Below, one piece after another: positions 7,709-16,438 of a stretch of 64,000 nucleotides of DNA. Source of the stretch: Rhodococcus triatomae BKS 15-14 (GTDB lineage: Bacteria > Actinomycetota > Actinomycetes > Mycobacteriales > Mycobacteriaceae); NCBI GenBank assembly GCA_000341795.1, contig AODO01000020.1:1-64000 (forward strand). The letters run 5' to 3'. The notes beneath the pieces were generated by a model. It worked only from the letters and a program-made list of their open reading frames with translations. It was not told the origin of the DNA and ran no database searches. Each line of letters opens with the position of its first letter. The first letter of the stretch is position 1. A program made the translations under genes and the position numbers.

Positions 7709-9332
7709 GGACGGTCCTTCCCGGGATCGCGTCGAGCAGCGATCTCGTGTACTCGTGCTGGGGGTTGTCGAAGATGTCCGAGGTGGTGCCGAATTCGACG
7801 ATCTCGCCGGATCGCATCACCGCGACGTCGTCACTGACCTGCCGGACCACCGCCAGGTCGTGGGAGATGAACAGGTAGGCCAGTCCCAATTCGGTCTGCA
7901 ACTCACCGAGGAGATCCAGGATCTGCGCCTGCACCGACACGTCGAGCGCGGAGACCGGCTCGTCGAGGACGAGCAGGTCGGGCTGCAACGCCAGCGCGCG
8001 AGCGATTGCAACGCGCTGCCGCTGTCCGCCGGACAGTTCGGCCGGTCGGCGATCGAGGTGCGTCGCGGAGAGCGCCACCTGATCGAGGAGTTCCGCGACG
8101 CGTCGCGCCCGGTCGGCCCGGGTACCGATCCCGAACGCCGCCAGCGGTTCCGCGACGATGTCGCGAATCCGCAGCTTCGGATTCAGTGACGCGTAGGGGT
8201 TCTGGTGCACGATCTGTGCCCGGCGCCGCAAGGTCCGCAGTTCCCGGCCGCGCAGGGTCGTGATGTCGCGGCCGTCGAACAGCACCTGCCCGGCCGTGGC
8301 GGTCTCCAGCCGGATCGCGATCCGCGCCGTGGTCGACTTCCCCGACCCGGATTCGCCGACCAGCGACAGCGTCCGCCCGCAGGCCACCGAGAAGGACACG
8401 TCCTCGACCGCATCGAGCGACGTGCGGCGGTCGATACGGAACGTCTTCGACACGTTCGCCACCGTGAGCAGCGGCTCCGATTCGCCCCGCGGAGGCCGCG
8501 CGGGTGTGTCGGCCAGGCTGGGGGCGGCGGCGATCAGTGCGCGCGTGTATTCGTGCTGCGGATCGCTCAGAACCTGGCGTGCGGATCCGGTCTCGACGAC
8601 TCGCCCACGCTGCATGACCACGATGCGGTCGGCGCGATCGGCCGCAACCCCGAGGTCGTGGGTGATGAACAGAACGGCGGTGCCGTTCTCGGCGATCCGG
8701 GACTGCAGGTGGTCGAGGATGCGTCGCTGCACGGTGACGTCGAGTGCGCTGGTGGGCTCGTCGGCGATCACCAGGTCCGGACGGCACGCCAGGGCGATTC
8801 CGATGAGGACGCGTTGACGCTGCCCGCCCGACAGGTCCTGCGGGTACTGCCCGGCCCGCAGTTCGGGATTGTCCAGACCTGCCTCGCCGAGGATGCGAAG
8901 CGCCTCGATCCGCGCGGTCCGACGGTCGGCCAGACCGTGGATGCGCAGTACCTCGGCGACCTGGTCCCCGATTCGGACGACCGGGTTCAGCGACGTCGTC
9001 GGGTCCTGAGGCACCAGGCCGATACGGGCGCCACGCAACTTCTCGAAGGCTCGCTCCGGCACCGCGTCCAGACGAAGGCCGTCGAATGTGACGCTGCCCC
9101 CGCTGACCCGGCCGTTCCCGGACAGCAGGCCGACGACGGCGTGCGCGGTGGTCGACTTGCCGGAGCCGGACTCGCCGACGACGGCAACGACCTCGCCGCG
9201 CGAGACCGTGAATCCGACGCCGTCGACGGCGACGACCGGGTCGGTCCGGCTGCCGTACTCGACGCGCAGTCCGTCGACGGTGAGCAGCGGCCCGTCGGGT
9301 GCGGGTGTGGGAGAGGACAGGTACGGGGTCAT
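7698..9332 (-). CDS. Tandem ABC transporter ATP-binding protein (DppD-DppF fusion type)
   Basis: A 544-residue protein with two complete ABC ATPase domains of the oligopeptide/nickel type. Domain 1 (about 12-255) has Walker A GESGSGKST, signature LSGGQRQRV and Walker [13 protein letters not shown]. Domain 2 (about 275-540) has [18 protein letters not shown] and LLVLDEPVSALD. It energises the importer formed with the permeases at 9329 and 10218 and the lipoprotein at 11215. The ATG at 9332 overlaps the permease stop (ATGA). The substrate is inferred to be a sulfur compound from the S-box leader and the monooxygenases encoded downstream. Confidence 0.9.
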   Translation of the reverse strand: MTPYLSSPTPAPDGPLLTVDGLRVEYGSRTDPVVAVDGVGFTVSRGEVVAVVGESGSGKSTTAHAVVGLLSGNGRVSGGSVTFDGLRLDAVPERAFEKLRGARIGLVPQDPTTSLNPVVRIGDQVAEVLRIHGLADRRTARIEALRILGEAGLDNPELRAGQYPQDLSGGQRQRVLIGIALACRPDLVIADEPTSALDVTVQRRILDHLQSRIAENGTAVLFITHDLGVAADRADRIVVMQRGRVVETGSARQVLSDPQHEYTRALIAAAPSLADTPARPPRGESEPLLTVANVSKTFRIDRRTSLDAVEDVSFSVACGRTLSLVGESGSGKSTTARIAIRLETATAGQVLFDGRDITTLRGRELRTLRRRAQIVHQNPYASLNPKLRIRDIVAEPLAAFGIGTRADRARRVAELLDQVALSATHLDRRPAELSGGQRQRVAIARALALQPDLLVLDEPVSALDVSVQAQILDLLGELQTELGLAYLFISHDLAVVRQVSDDVAVMRSGEIVEFGTTSDIFDNPQHEYTRSLLDAIPGRTVHVR

Positions 9333-10225
9333 CGCCGGCTCCGATGGTCGATGGTGTGTCCGATGCGGTGCGCAGCGAGAACGACGGCGACGATGACCAG
9401 ACCGGGCAGCGTCGTCATCCACCACGCGGTGGCCAGGTAGTTGCGCCCCTCGGAGATCAGCGATCCCCACTCCGGGGTGGGCGGGACGGCACCGAATCCG
9501 AGGAAGCTCAGCGACGACACCGCCAGCACCGCCATGCCGAACTCGACTGCCGCCAAGGCGATCACCGGTGCGTACGCGTTGCGCAGAACGTGGCGGCGCA
9601 GCACCGTGTGCCAACGGACACCGGATGCGAACGCCGCCTCGACGTACTGCGCCCGCCGCACCCTCAGCACCTCGGAGCGCATGACACGCGCGAAGTTGGC
9701 GACGAGACCGACACCGACCGCGATCGCGACGTTGACGGTCCCGAATCCGAGTGCCGTCACGAGCGCGAGCGAGAGGAGCAGCGCCGGGATCGACAGCAGC
9801 ACGTCGACGATGCGCATGAGCACCGCGTCGAGGGCTCCCCCGACGGCGCCGGAGAGCAGACCGACGAGCGATCCGACGACCAGCGCGATCCCGACCGCGA
9901 GCAGTGTGGCGGTGAGCGAGAGTGCGGCACCGTGCACGACGCGGGTGTAGACGTCGCGCCCGATGTTGTCGGTGCCGAACCAGTGCGCGAGACTCGGCCC
10001 CTGCAGTTTGTCGGCGGGGACTCCCTGCAGCGGGTCACCGGACGCGAAGAACGAGGGGAACAGCGCGAATCCGACGGCTACGGACAGCACCACCGCGGAC
10101 AGCGCGAGCGCCCAGCTGCGACGAACCGCGACGAGGACGTCGCGACCTGCCGTCCGCGTCGGAGGGGCCGTCGGCGAGGCCGGCACCTCGACCCCGACGG
10201 GTTCCCGGATCAGAGTGTCAGACAT
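9329..10225 (-). CDS. ABC transporter permease, DppC family
   Basis: A 298-residue inner-membrane protein with one N-terminal helix (about 35-55), the periplasmic block HWFGTDNIGRDVYTRVVHGA typical of DppC/OppC, and five further helices. The EAA loop that contacts the ATPase reads EAAFASGVRWHTVLRRHVLRN (about residues 193-213). It pairs with the DppB-type permease encoded upstream, whose gene it overlaps by eight bases (10218-10225). It belongs to the SAM-riboswitch operon, so expression should rise when SAM falls. Confidence 0.9.
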   Translation of the reverse strand: MSDTLIREPVGVEVPASPTAPPTRTAGRDVLVAVRRSWALALSAVVLSVAVGFALFPSFFASGDPLQGVPADKLQGPSLAHWFGTDNIGRDVYTRVVHGAALSLTATLLAVGIALVVGSLVGLLSGAVGGALDAVLMRIVDVLLSIPALLLSLALVTALGFGTVNVAIAVGVGLVANFARVMRSEVLRVRRAQYVEAAFASGVRWHTVLRRHVLRNAYAPVIALAAVEFGMAVLAVSSLSFLGFGAVPPTPEWGSLISEGRNYLATAWWMTTLPGLVIVAVVLAAHRIGHTIDHRSRR

Positions 10226-11210
10226 GAGCTTTCACCTCGTCCTGTGCGGAGGCGGGGGCTCGGCCACCGCGGCCCCCGCCGACGATCCGCGGATCGACGA
10301 TCGGGTACAGCAGGTCGACCGCAAGGTTGACGAGTACGAAAACCAGCGAGCTGAGGACGACGACGCCCTGCACCACGGGAATGTCCTGGGCCATCACCGA
10401 CGTCTGGGTCAGCCGGCCGAGGCCCGCCCGGGAGAACACCGTCTCCACGACAACCGACCCCGCGAGGAGGGTGCCGACGAGCACACCCGCGATGGTGAAC
10501 GCGGGAATACTGGAGAGCCGCAACGCGTGCCGCGTCTGGATGCGCAGGCGGGAAGCGCCCTTCGCCCGCGCGGCCTCCACGAACGGCTGCCGGAGCGTCG
10601 TCTGCAGGCCGGCCGCGAGCACCTGGGCGATGACCGCGCCGGTCGGCAGCGCGAGGGTGATCGCGGGCAGCAGGAGATGGTCGAATCCGCCTTCTCCGAA
10701 GGCGGGGAACAGCTTCAGCCGGAAGGAGAAGACCTGCAGCAGGATCAGGCCCACCCAGAAGGTGGGGACCGCGACACCGAGCGGCGGCACCGAGAGCAGC
10801 GCGGTGCGCAGCCACCCGATTCGCGTGTAGGTGGCGAGGAACGCGACGGTCGTACCGAACACGAGCGCCAGCACCAGTGCGAACGACGCCAGTGCGAGGG
10901 TGCTCGGTACTGCGGCGGCGATCGCCTCGGTGACCGGTTGCCCGGTCGCGATGGAGATGCCGAAGTCACCTCGGACCGCGCCCGTGAGCGAGTTCCAGTA
11001 CTGCATCAGCACCGGCTGATCCAGGCCGTACCTGGCCTGCAACTGTGCGGCCGCGGCGGCGTCGATCGCCGCCCCGCTGGCGGCGGCGTTGTCGAGGGCC
11101 ATGCTCACCGGGTCCGACGGCAGCAGGTACAGCACCACGAACGACACCGTGAACGCCGCCCACAGCACGCCGATGGCCTGCAGGACGCGCGATCCGAGGT
11201 AACGGGTCAT
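10218..11210 (-). CDS. ABC transporter permease, DppB family
   Basis: A 330-residue permease with the DppB N-terminal start (MTRYLGSRVLQAIGVLWAAF), a long periplasmic segment with LDQPVLMQYWNSL (about 85-97) and five C-terminal helices. The EAA motif is EAARAKGASRLRIQTRHALR. With the DppC-type partner it forms the membrane channel of a cluster C importer. The start lies four bases after the stop of the solute-binding gene (11215), consistent with one transcript. Confidence 0.9.
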   Translation of the reverse strand: MTRYLGSRVLQAIGVLWAAFTVSFVVLYLLPSDPVSMALDNAAASGAAIDAAAAAQLQARYGLDQPVLMQYWNSLTGAVRGDFGISIATGQPVTEAIAAAVPSTLALASFALVLALVFGTTVAFLATYTRIGWLRTALLSVPPLGVAVPTFWVGLILLQVFSFRLKLFPAFGEGGFDHLLLPAITLALPTGAVIAQVLAAGLQTTLRQPFVEAARAKGASRLRIQTRHALRLSSIPAFTIAGVLVGTLLAGSVVVETVFSRAGLGRLTQTSVMAQDIPVVQGVVVLSSLVFVLVNLAVDLLYPIVDPRIVGGGRGGRAPASAQDEVKAHV

Positions 11211-11214
11211 CGGA

Positions 11215-12855
11215 TCACTCGCTGAGCCAGGTGTCGAAGAACTGCAGCCGCGCCGACGCCTCGAACGTCAGGTCCTGCACCGTGGGGCCGGCACCGATCG
11301 CCTGGGACAGTTCGACGGTGGGAAGCCACAGTCCGTTGTCGAGGACCAGCTGCTGCGCCCGCTCGATCAGTTCACCGCGCTGCTGCGGGTCCGTCGTCCG
11401 GAGCTGCGCCGCGAGCACCTCGTCGAGTTCCGGGACGGGTCCTCGCGCGTTGAGATTCCGGCCGTCGAGACCGAACGCGGTGCGCAGGATGTCGCCGTCC
11501 GCGCGGGTGCTGTTGTAGTACGTGGAGTCGTAGTCCTTGGTGCCCTGCCGAGCGGTCTGCTCGGCAGTGGACACGAGGTCGAGGCGCAGGTCGACACCGA
11601 CCTGGCGCAGCTGCTGCTGCACGAGCTCGAGGATCGCCTGGTTGCCGGCGAAGACGGAGCTGAACGTCACGGAGAAGCTCAGCGGTGTGCCGTCCTTGGC
11701 GCGGATACCGTCCGGGCCGGGCACCCAGCCCGCGTCGTCGAGGATCTTCTTCGCGGCATCCGGGTCGTAGGTGACGTCGGAGAGGGCGACGTAGTCGGGC
11801 GTGCGGGAGGCGAGGGTGCTCGTCGCCGGCCTGAAGTCCGGTCCGAGCACGGTGTCGACGAGTTCCTGCCGGTTGATCGCAGGCACGATCGCTGCCCGCA
11901 CAGCCGGATCGGCGAGGACACCGCGGGTCACGTTCGGCTGGAAGCCGAAGGGGATACCGGGGTTCGAGGTGGTGAGAATGCGCCCGCCCGCGCCCTCGAT
12001 CTGCGGCGCGTCCTGCGGCAGGGCGTCCGAGACCGCATCGAGCTGCCCCGACGCGAGCGAGCCGCTGCGCACTCCGGACTCGGGGACGATGGTGAACTCG
12101 ATCCTGTCGAGGTAGGCCTCACCGTCGTGCGCGAAAACGTCCGAGCCCCAGGCGTATCCGGTGCGCTTGGCGAGGGTCGCGGACTTGTCCTGGACGTAGC
12201 TCTCGTACACGAACGGCCCGGTGCCCGACAGGTCGCCCGCGCAGCGCTGTTCGGCGGACTTCGCGACATCCTTGTCGGACAGGAACCCGAGCTGCACCGT
12301 CGAGGTTGCCTGCAGGAACTGCGCGTTGGACGCCGCGAAGTTCACCTGCACGGTCTGCGGGTCGACAACGGTTGCGCCGGTGTATCCCGACAGGTAGCTC
12401 GCGGCCAATGCGGCCTTCGCGGGCGTCAGCGTGCCGAGGACCGCGTCGAAGTTCTTCTTCACGGAGTCGGCGGTGAACGGCGTCCCGTCGCTGAACGTCA
12501 CCCCGTCACGCAGACGGAAGGTGAAGGACGTCGCGTCACCGTTCACGTCCCAGCTCTCGGCGAGCCACGGCGTCAGTGCACCGGTCTCGGGATCCTGATC
12601 GGTGAGCGAGTCCACGACCTGACGCGCCACGTAGATGGTCTGGTTGGAGCCGGACTGAGCGGGGTCCGCGCACGTCGGGGCGCCCGAGAGCCCGTAGCGC
12701 AGGGTGCCACCCGCCTGCGGGGCACCTGCACCGGACGACGGGTCGGACGGACCGGACGACCCGCACGCGGTCAGTCCGGCGGTGAGCGTCGCCGCCGCGG
12801 CGGCGACGAGCGCTGCGCGACGCCGCGCAGCGGAGGAAGGGAACGAGAAGGACAC
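11215..12855 (-). CDS. Extracellular solute-binding lipoprotein, family 5
   Basis: A 546-residue protein with a lipoprotein signal peptide: Arg-rich start, hydrophobic core and the lipobox LTACG (Cys about 31). The mature part has the SBP_bac_5 features GGTLRYGLSGAP, LAESWDVN and FRLRDGVTFSDGTPFTADSV. Family 5 proteins deliver peptides, nickel, opines or similar solutes to Dpp-type importers. The GTG start at 12855 has GGAG five bases upstream. It is the first gene after the SAM riboswitch at 12998-13084, which makes an organosulfur ligand likely; the ligand cannot be read from sequence. Confidence 0.9.
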   Translation of the reverse strand: MSFSFPSSAARRRAALVAAAAATLTAGLTACGSSGPSDPSSGAGAPQAGGTLRYGLSGAPTCADPAQSGSNQTIYVARQVVDSLTDQDPETGALTPWLAESWDVNGDATSFTFRLRDGVTFSDGTPFTADSVKKNFDAVLGTLTPAKAALAASYLSGYTGATVVDPQTVQVNFAASNAQFLQATSTVQLGFLSDKDVAKSAEQRCAGDLSGTGPFVYESYVQDKSATLAKRTGYAWGSDVFAHDGEAYLDRIEFTIVPESGVRSGSLASGQLDAVSDALPQDAPQIEGAGGRILTTSNPGIPFGFQPNVTRGVLADPAVRAAIVPAINRQELVDTVLGPDFRPATSTLASRTPDYVALSDVTYDPDAAKKILDDAGWVPGPDGIRAKDGTPLSFSVTFSSVFAGNQAILELVQQQLRQVGVDLRLDLVSTAEQTARQGTKDYDSTYYNSTRADGDILRTAFGLDGRNLNARGPVPELDEVLAAQLRTTDPQQRGELIERAQQLVLDNGLWLPTVELSQAIGAGPTVQDLTFEASARLQFFDTWLSE

Positions 12856-12931
12856 CGAGGCTCCATGATCTGAGGAAGGGAGAGGCTGTTCGACACCAGA
12901 GCGTCAGGAGCGACAGAAGTCCGCAGAGACT

Positions 12932-12967
12932 CTGCACAGATCGATGTGCAGCCGCGACCACGTGGTC
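12932..12967 (-). promoter_or_regulatory. Candidate expression-platform hairpins between S-box 1 and the importer operon
   Basis: The 142-base stretch between the aptamer and the first gene holds two short perfect inverted repeats: 12932-12951 (arms CTGCACA/TGTGCAG, 6-base loop) and 12956-12967 (GACCACGTGGTC). They could form a terminator, an antiterminator, or a fold affecting the ribosome site. No T-run follows, as is common in actinobacteria. The regulatory role is inferred from position only. Confidence 0.4.
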
Positions 12968-12997
12968 ACCAGACCCTCACCGGTCACGCCACTTCCT

Positions 12998-13084
12998 CCA
13001 TCGTTCCCGGCGGTAGCACCCTCACCTGGGGGCAGGGGGTTGCTGCGACGTCGTCGAGCCGGGTCTCTCGGTCGCTCTGGATGG
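12998..13084 (-). promoter_or_regulatory. SAM-I (S-box) riboswitch 1
   Basis: On the minus strand this 87-base element has the S-box order: P1 5' arm CCATC, then AGAG, GACCGAGAGACCCGGCU, the conserved GCAACC, GGUGCUA, and the P1 3' arm GATGG. The GCAACC and GGUGCUA blocks belong to the S-adenosylmethionine-binding core of the family. Near-identical copies occur at 23104-23194 and 30319-30403. It precedes the family 5 importer and LLM monooxygenase operon. S-boxes normally switch genes off when SAM is plentiful. A SAM-IV assignment was considered, but the core reads as SAM-I. Confidence 0.85.
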
Positions 13085-13269
13085 TCGTGGCACACGCTAG
13101 TGAGCACGGTGTCCGCCGCGAACCCTTTGCGTCATCACGATCGCAACCCTTCTCAACGCCGGCGTCTCGATGGTCGGGTTCGGTTCACACGCCGTGCCCA
13201 CCGCCGCAGACACTGTCGATCGCGCGCCACGGCAGTTCCGTTCCCGCAACGACCCTTCGCGAGGATTCC

Positions 13270-14385
13270 ATGACCGTTCGAACCGAACCCGTCGTCGCCG
13301 CTGCCGTTTCCACGTCCCTGCTGTTCGAACCGTTGACCCTGCGCGAGGTGACCTTCGGGAATCGAATCTGGTTGTCTCCGATGTGCCAGTACTCCGCAGT
13401 CGACGGCGTCCCCGGCGACTGGCATCTGGCCCATCTCGGCGCACGCGCCACGGGTGGGTTCGGGTTGGTCGTCGCGGAGGCGACCGCCGTGACACCGACG
13501 GGACGAATCAGTCCCCAGGACACCGGCCTGTGGAACGAGGAGCACACTCGCGCCTGGTCCCGGATCGTCGACTTCGTCCACGCCCGCGGCACCCGCGCCG
13601 GCATTCAGCTGACCCACGCCGGACGCAAGGCGTCCATCCGCCGCCCCTGGGACGACGCACAGGGCAGCATCGACGAGGCCGACGGCGGGTGGCGGGCAGT
13701 CGGACCGGGCACGGACGCGTTTCCCGGGTTCGCGGCGCCTCGTGCACTGTCCACCGGCGAGATCGCAGGCATCGTCGGCGCATTCGGCGAGTCCGCCCGA
13801 CGGGCGGATCAGGCCGGATTCGACCTGCTCGAAATCCAGGCCGCGCACGGCTTTCTCATCCATTCGTTCCTGTCGCCTCTGACCAACACCCGCACCGACG
13901 AGTACGGCGGCTCCCTCGAGTCACGCACCCGGTTGCTCTCGTCGGTCGTCGAGGCCGTCCGCGTGTGGTGGCCGGCGCACAAACCCCTGTCCGTCCGGTT
14001 CTCCGCGACCGACTGGCTCGACGGCGGACTGACCCCGGACGACGTCGTCGCGATCGCGCAGCGGATCGTCCCGCTCGGCGTCGACCTGATCGACGTGTCC
14101 AGTGGCGGTCTGCTGCCCGCCGAGATTCCACTCGGACCCGGCTACCAGGTTCCTCTCGCCGCGCACATCCGATCCGGCGCCGGGGTTCCGGTCGGCGCGG
14201 TCGGCCTCGTCGACGACGCTCGCCACGCCACCCGGATCCTCGCCGACGACAACGCGGACGTGGTCTTTCTCGGCCGGGCGGCGCTACGGGATCCGAACTG
14301 GCCCCTGCGAGCCGCGAAGGAACTGGGGATCGAGCACCGCGAACGGTTGTGGCAACCGCAGGCGGTTCGCGGCGACTGGGCCTGA
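13270..14385 (+). CDS. NADH:flavin oxidoreductase / old yellow enzyme (YqjM-like)
   Basis: A 371-residue FMN-binding TIM barrel of the OYE family. Evidence: LTLREVTFGNRIWLSPMCQYSAVDG (Cys in SPMCQYS as in thermophilic-like/YqjM OYEs), LTHAGRKAS, EIQAAHGFLIHSFLSP, NTRTDEYGGSLESR and a C-terminal FLGRAALRDPNW FMN-phosphate site. These enzymes reduce activated C=C bonds with NAD(P)H in the cytoplasm. The ATG at 13270 precedes the conserved domain directly; GAGGA lies just upstream. It is divergent from the SAM-riboswitch operon, sharing a roughly 180-base upstream region with it. Confidence 0.9.
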   Translation: MTVRTEPVVAAAVSTSLLFEPLTLREVTFGNRIWLSPMCQYSAVDGVPGDWHLAHLGARATGGFGLVVAEATAVTPTGRISPQDTGLWNEEHTRAWSRIVDFVHARGTRAGIQLTHAGRKASIRRPWDDAQGSIDEADGGWRAVGPGTDAFPGFAAPRALSTGEIAGIVGAFGESARRADQAGFDLLEIQAAHGFLIHSFLSPLTNTRTDEYGGSLESRTRLLSSVVEAVRVWWPAHKPLSVRFSATDWLDGGLTPDDVVAIAQRIVPLGVDLIDVSSGGLLPAEIPLGPGYQVPLAAHIRSGAGVPVGAVGLVDDARHATRILADDNADVVFLGRAALRDPNWPLRAAKELGIEHRERLWQPQAVRGDWA

Positions 14386-14727
14386 GTCCTCACGGCTCGT
14401 TCTCGTCACTACGCGCCGACTGCGGTGAACCGCTGGGTCACGCCGCCTCGGGGCTCTCGTCGGGCGGGCACCGTGCCCGCGCGTAGTCGTCGACGTACTC
14501 TTCCCCGCTCTGCGCGCGAGCGCCCTCATCACCGTCTGTCGCCGCCCGCACTCCGGCAGGCCCGGAGGGGGTCAGGTCCAGGGGCTCCAGTGAACACGAG
14601 GATCTGTTTGGCCGTGTAGTGCTCAACAGCCTCCCCCGAAATCGGAGGCGCGCGGACTCCCGACTTCCGTGCTTGACGGCCTGAACCCGCCGATCGGCGG
14701 AATCTGTCGGTGGGCCGCGGTAGTCTT
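14386..14727. other. Intergenic stretch with no gene recognised
   Basis: About 340 bases between the OYE gene and the DUF222-HNH gene. Short open frames exist on both strands (for example minus 14438-14755) but show no ribosome site or recognisable domain. The last 16 bases before the HNH start form the LexA box described separately. Confidence 0.5.
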
Positions 14728-14743
14728 TCGAACATGAGTTCGA
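14728..14743 (+). promoter_or_regulatory. LexA (SOS) box overlapping the start codon of the HNH gene
   Basis: TCGAACATGAGTTCGA is a perfect match to the mycobacterial/actinobacterial LexA operator TCGAAC-N4-GTTCGA. Its spacer contains the ATG at 14734, so LexA bound here would cover the translation start. In mycobacteria, members of the related 13E12 family are reported as DNA-damage inducible with LexA boxes; that parallel is from prior knowledge. Confidence 0.85.
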
Positions 14744-16308
14744 ACGATGCGACAAGGGACAGTCACCAGGTGGAACAGCACCTGGTGACGCTCGATGCCG
14801 CCGTCGAACGACTACTCGAGGCCGGCCTGGCGACGCTGTCCGATGACGCAGTGGTCGACACCTTGCAGCGGCTGGAAGTATCGCTGCGTAAGGCGGCGGC
14901 GGTCGGGAACCGGCTCGTCATCGAAGCCGTCGAGCGGTCGATACCAGGGAACTTGGCGTGCCGATCCGTCAACGAGTTCCTGATCCACACACTACGAATC
15001 TCCGGCGGCGATGCCGCCGCACGCGTCAAACGAGCCCGCAAAACCGTTGTGTGGCACAACCTCTCCGGCGACGAACTGGAACCGGCCCTGCCCGACACCG
15101 CCGCAGCACTCACCGCTGGTGCAATCGGAACCGACCACGTCCGCGCCATCGCCCAGGTGATGCGGAAGATCCCGCACGGCACCGACACCGACCACATCGA
15201 CGTCGCAGAACACATCCTTGCCGATGCCGCCCGCGCCACCACCCCCGAAGACGTCACCACAATCGGACTGCACCTGCTCGCGCACCTTGCCGCAGACGGA
15301 AACGCCCCCGACGAACGAGACCGCAAACGCATGCGCGGACTCCGCGTCGGAAAGCAAGGCGCCGATCTCATGACGCCCATCTCGGGACTGCTGGACCCCG
15401 AGGCTCGCGCGCTGCTCGAACCTGTACTCGCGAAACTGGCACGCCCGGGAATGAACAACCCCGACGACCCCGACTCCCCCGTCGGTGATGTCGACTCAGC
15501 CGACCTCGATCGAGTCGCTCTCGCAAAGGCTGCGGCCCGCGACACCCGCACCGCCGTCCAACGCAACCACGACGCGTTGAAAACCGGACTGCGCCATCTC
15601 CTCTCGTCCGGTGTACTCGGTTCCCATCGCGGACTGCCTGTCACCGCGATCATCACCCTGAGCGTCCGTCAGATCGAAGAAGAGAACGGCATCGTCACCA
15701 CCGCCTCCGGCGGCATCTTGCCAATCTCCGACGCCCTACGGATGGCCGAGAAGTCCCATCCGGTACTCGCGTTGTTCGATCACCGCGGGAGACCACTGCA
15801 TCTCGGACGCGCGAAGCGACTCGCCACCGCAGACCAACGACTCGCACTGATCGCTTCCTCGGGCGGCTGCACCCGACCCGGCTGCGACGCACCCGCATCG
15901 ATGACCGCCGTTCACCACGTCAGGGAGTGGAGAGACGGCGGCCGCACCGACATCGACAACCTCGACCTCGCCTGCGATCACTGCCACGCACTCATCCACG
16001 ACGGCCCCGGCGGCTGGCAGACTCGCACCTCACCCGACGACACCGACAACGCGGGCAGGACTGCGTGGACCGCGCCGAAACACATCGACCCTGGACAGAA
16101 ACCGAGAATCAACCGTCGGCACCACCTCGACGAACTGATCGCCGGGGCGCTCGAACACGCTCGCGCCCGCCGCGAAGCCGAGCTTCGGGAGCATCACCGC
16201 CGCAGGAGCGGAGCCTGCGGAGCGACCGGGGGTTGGCACCGGCAAGCCCGGGACTCAGACGGTGGTGACAACGACAGCGACGGTGACCGAGGCGGCGATG
16301 TCCCGTGA
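14734..16308 (+). CDS. DUF222 / 13E12-type protein with C-terminal HNH endonuclease domain
   Basis: A 524-residue protein. The N-terminal DUF222 part (about 10-330) contains blocks such as VVWHNLSGDELEPALPDTAAAL and LSVRQIEE. The C-terminal HNH domain (about 375-445) has CTRPGCDAPASMTAVHHVREW, a DIDNLDLAC block and CDHCHALIHDG, giving two Cys pairs for a structural zinc and the catalytic His-Asn-His set. A basic tail follows. The family is abundant and repeated in Rhodococcus and Mycobacterium, with no settled function. The ATG lies inside a LexA box, so damage induction is likely. It is an isolated gene between metabolic units. Confidence 0.87.
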   Translation: MSSNDATRDSHQVEQHLVTLDAAVERLLEAGLATLSDDAVVDTLQRLEVSLRKAAAVGNRLVIEAVERSIPGNLACRSVNEFLIHTLRISGGDAAARVKRARKTVVWHNLSGDELEPALPDTAAALTAGAIGTDHVRAIAQVMRKIPHGTDTDHIDVAEHILADAARATTPEDVTTIGLHLLAHLAADGNAPDERDRKRMRGLRVGKQGADLMTPISGLLDPEARALLEPVLAKLARPGMNNPDDPDSPVGDVDSADLDRVALAKAAARDTRTAVQRNHDALKTGLRHLLSSGVLGSHRGLPVTAIITLSVRQIEEENGIVTTASGGILPISDALRMAEKSHPVLALFDHRGRPLHLGRAKRLATADQRLALIASSGGCTRPGCDAPASMTAVHHVREWRDGGRTDIDNLDLACDHCHALIHDGPGGWQTRTSPDDTDNAGRTAWTAPKHIDPGQKPRINRRHHLDELIAGALEHARARREAELREHHRRRSGACGATGGWHRQARDSDGGDNDSDGDRGGDVP

Positions 16309-16438
16309 CACCAGACCGAGACCGGTCATCGCTCGACGGAGCGACTCCGGCGATTCCCTGTGCCGAACGCAGGATTCACGGGCAGGAACATCACCGGCCG
16401 TTCGCGGGCCCGAACGCCACCTGTGGTCGCGACGCCGC

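Noticed and set aside
12998-13084. SAM-IV assignment for the S-box elements
   Set aside because: The AGAG, GCAACC and GGUGCUA order and spacing follow SAM-I; the SAM-IV-specific 3' pseudoknot region was not recognised. A covariance search would settle it.
14438-14755. A 105-codon minus-strand frame before the HNH gene
   Set aside because: No ribosome site, no domain, and it overlaps the LexA box and start of the HNH gene.
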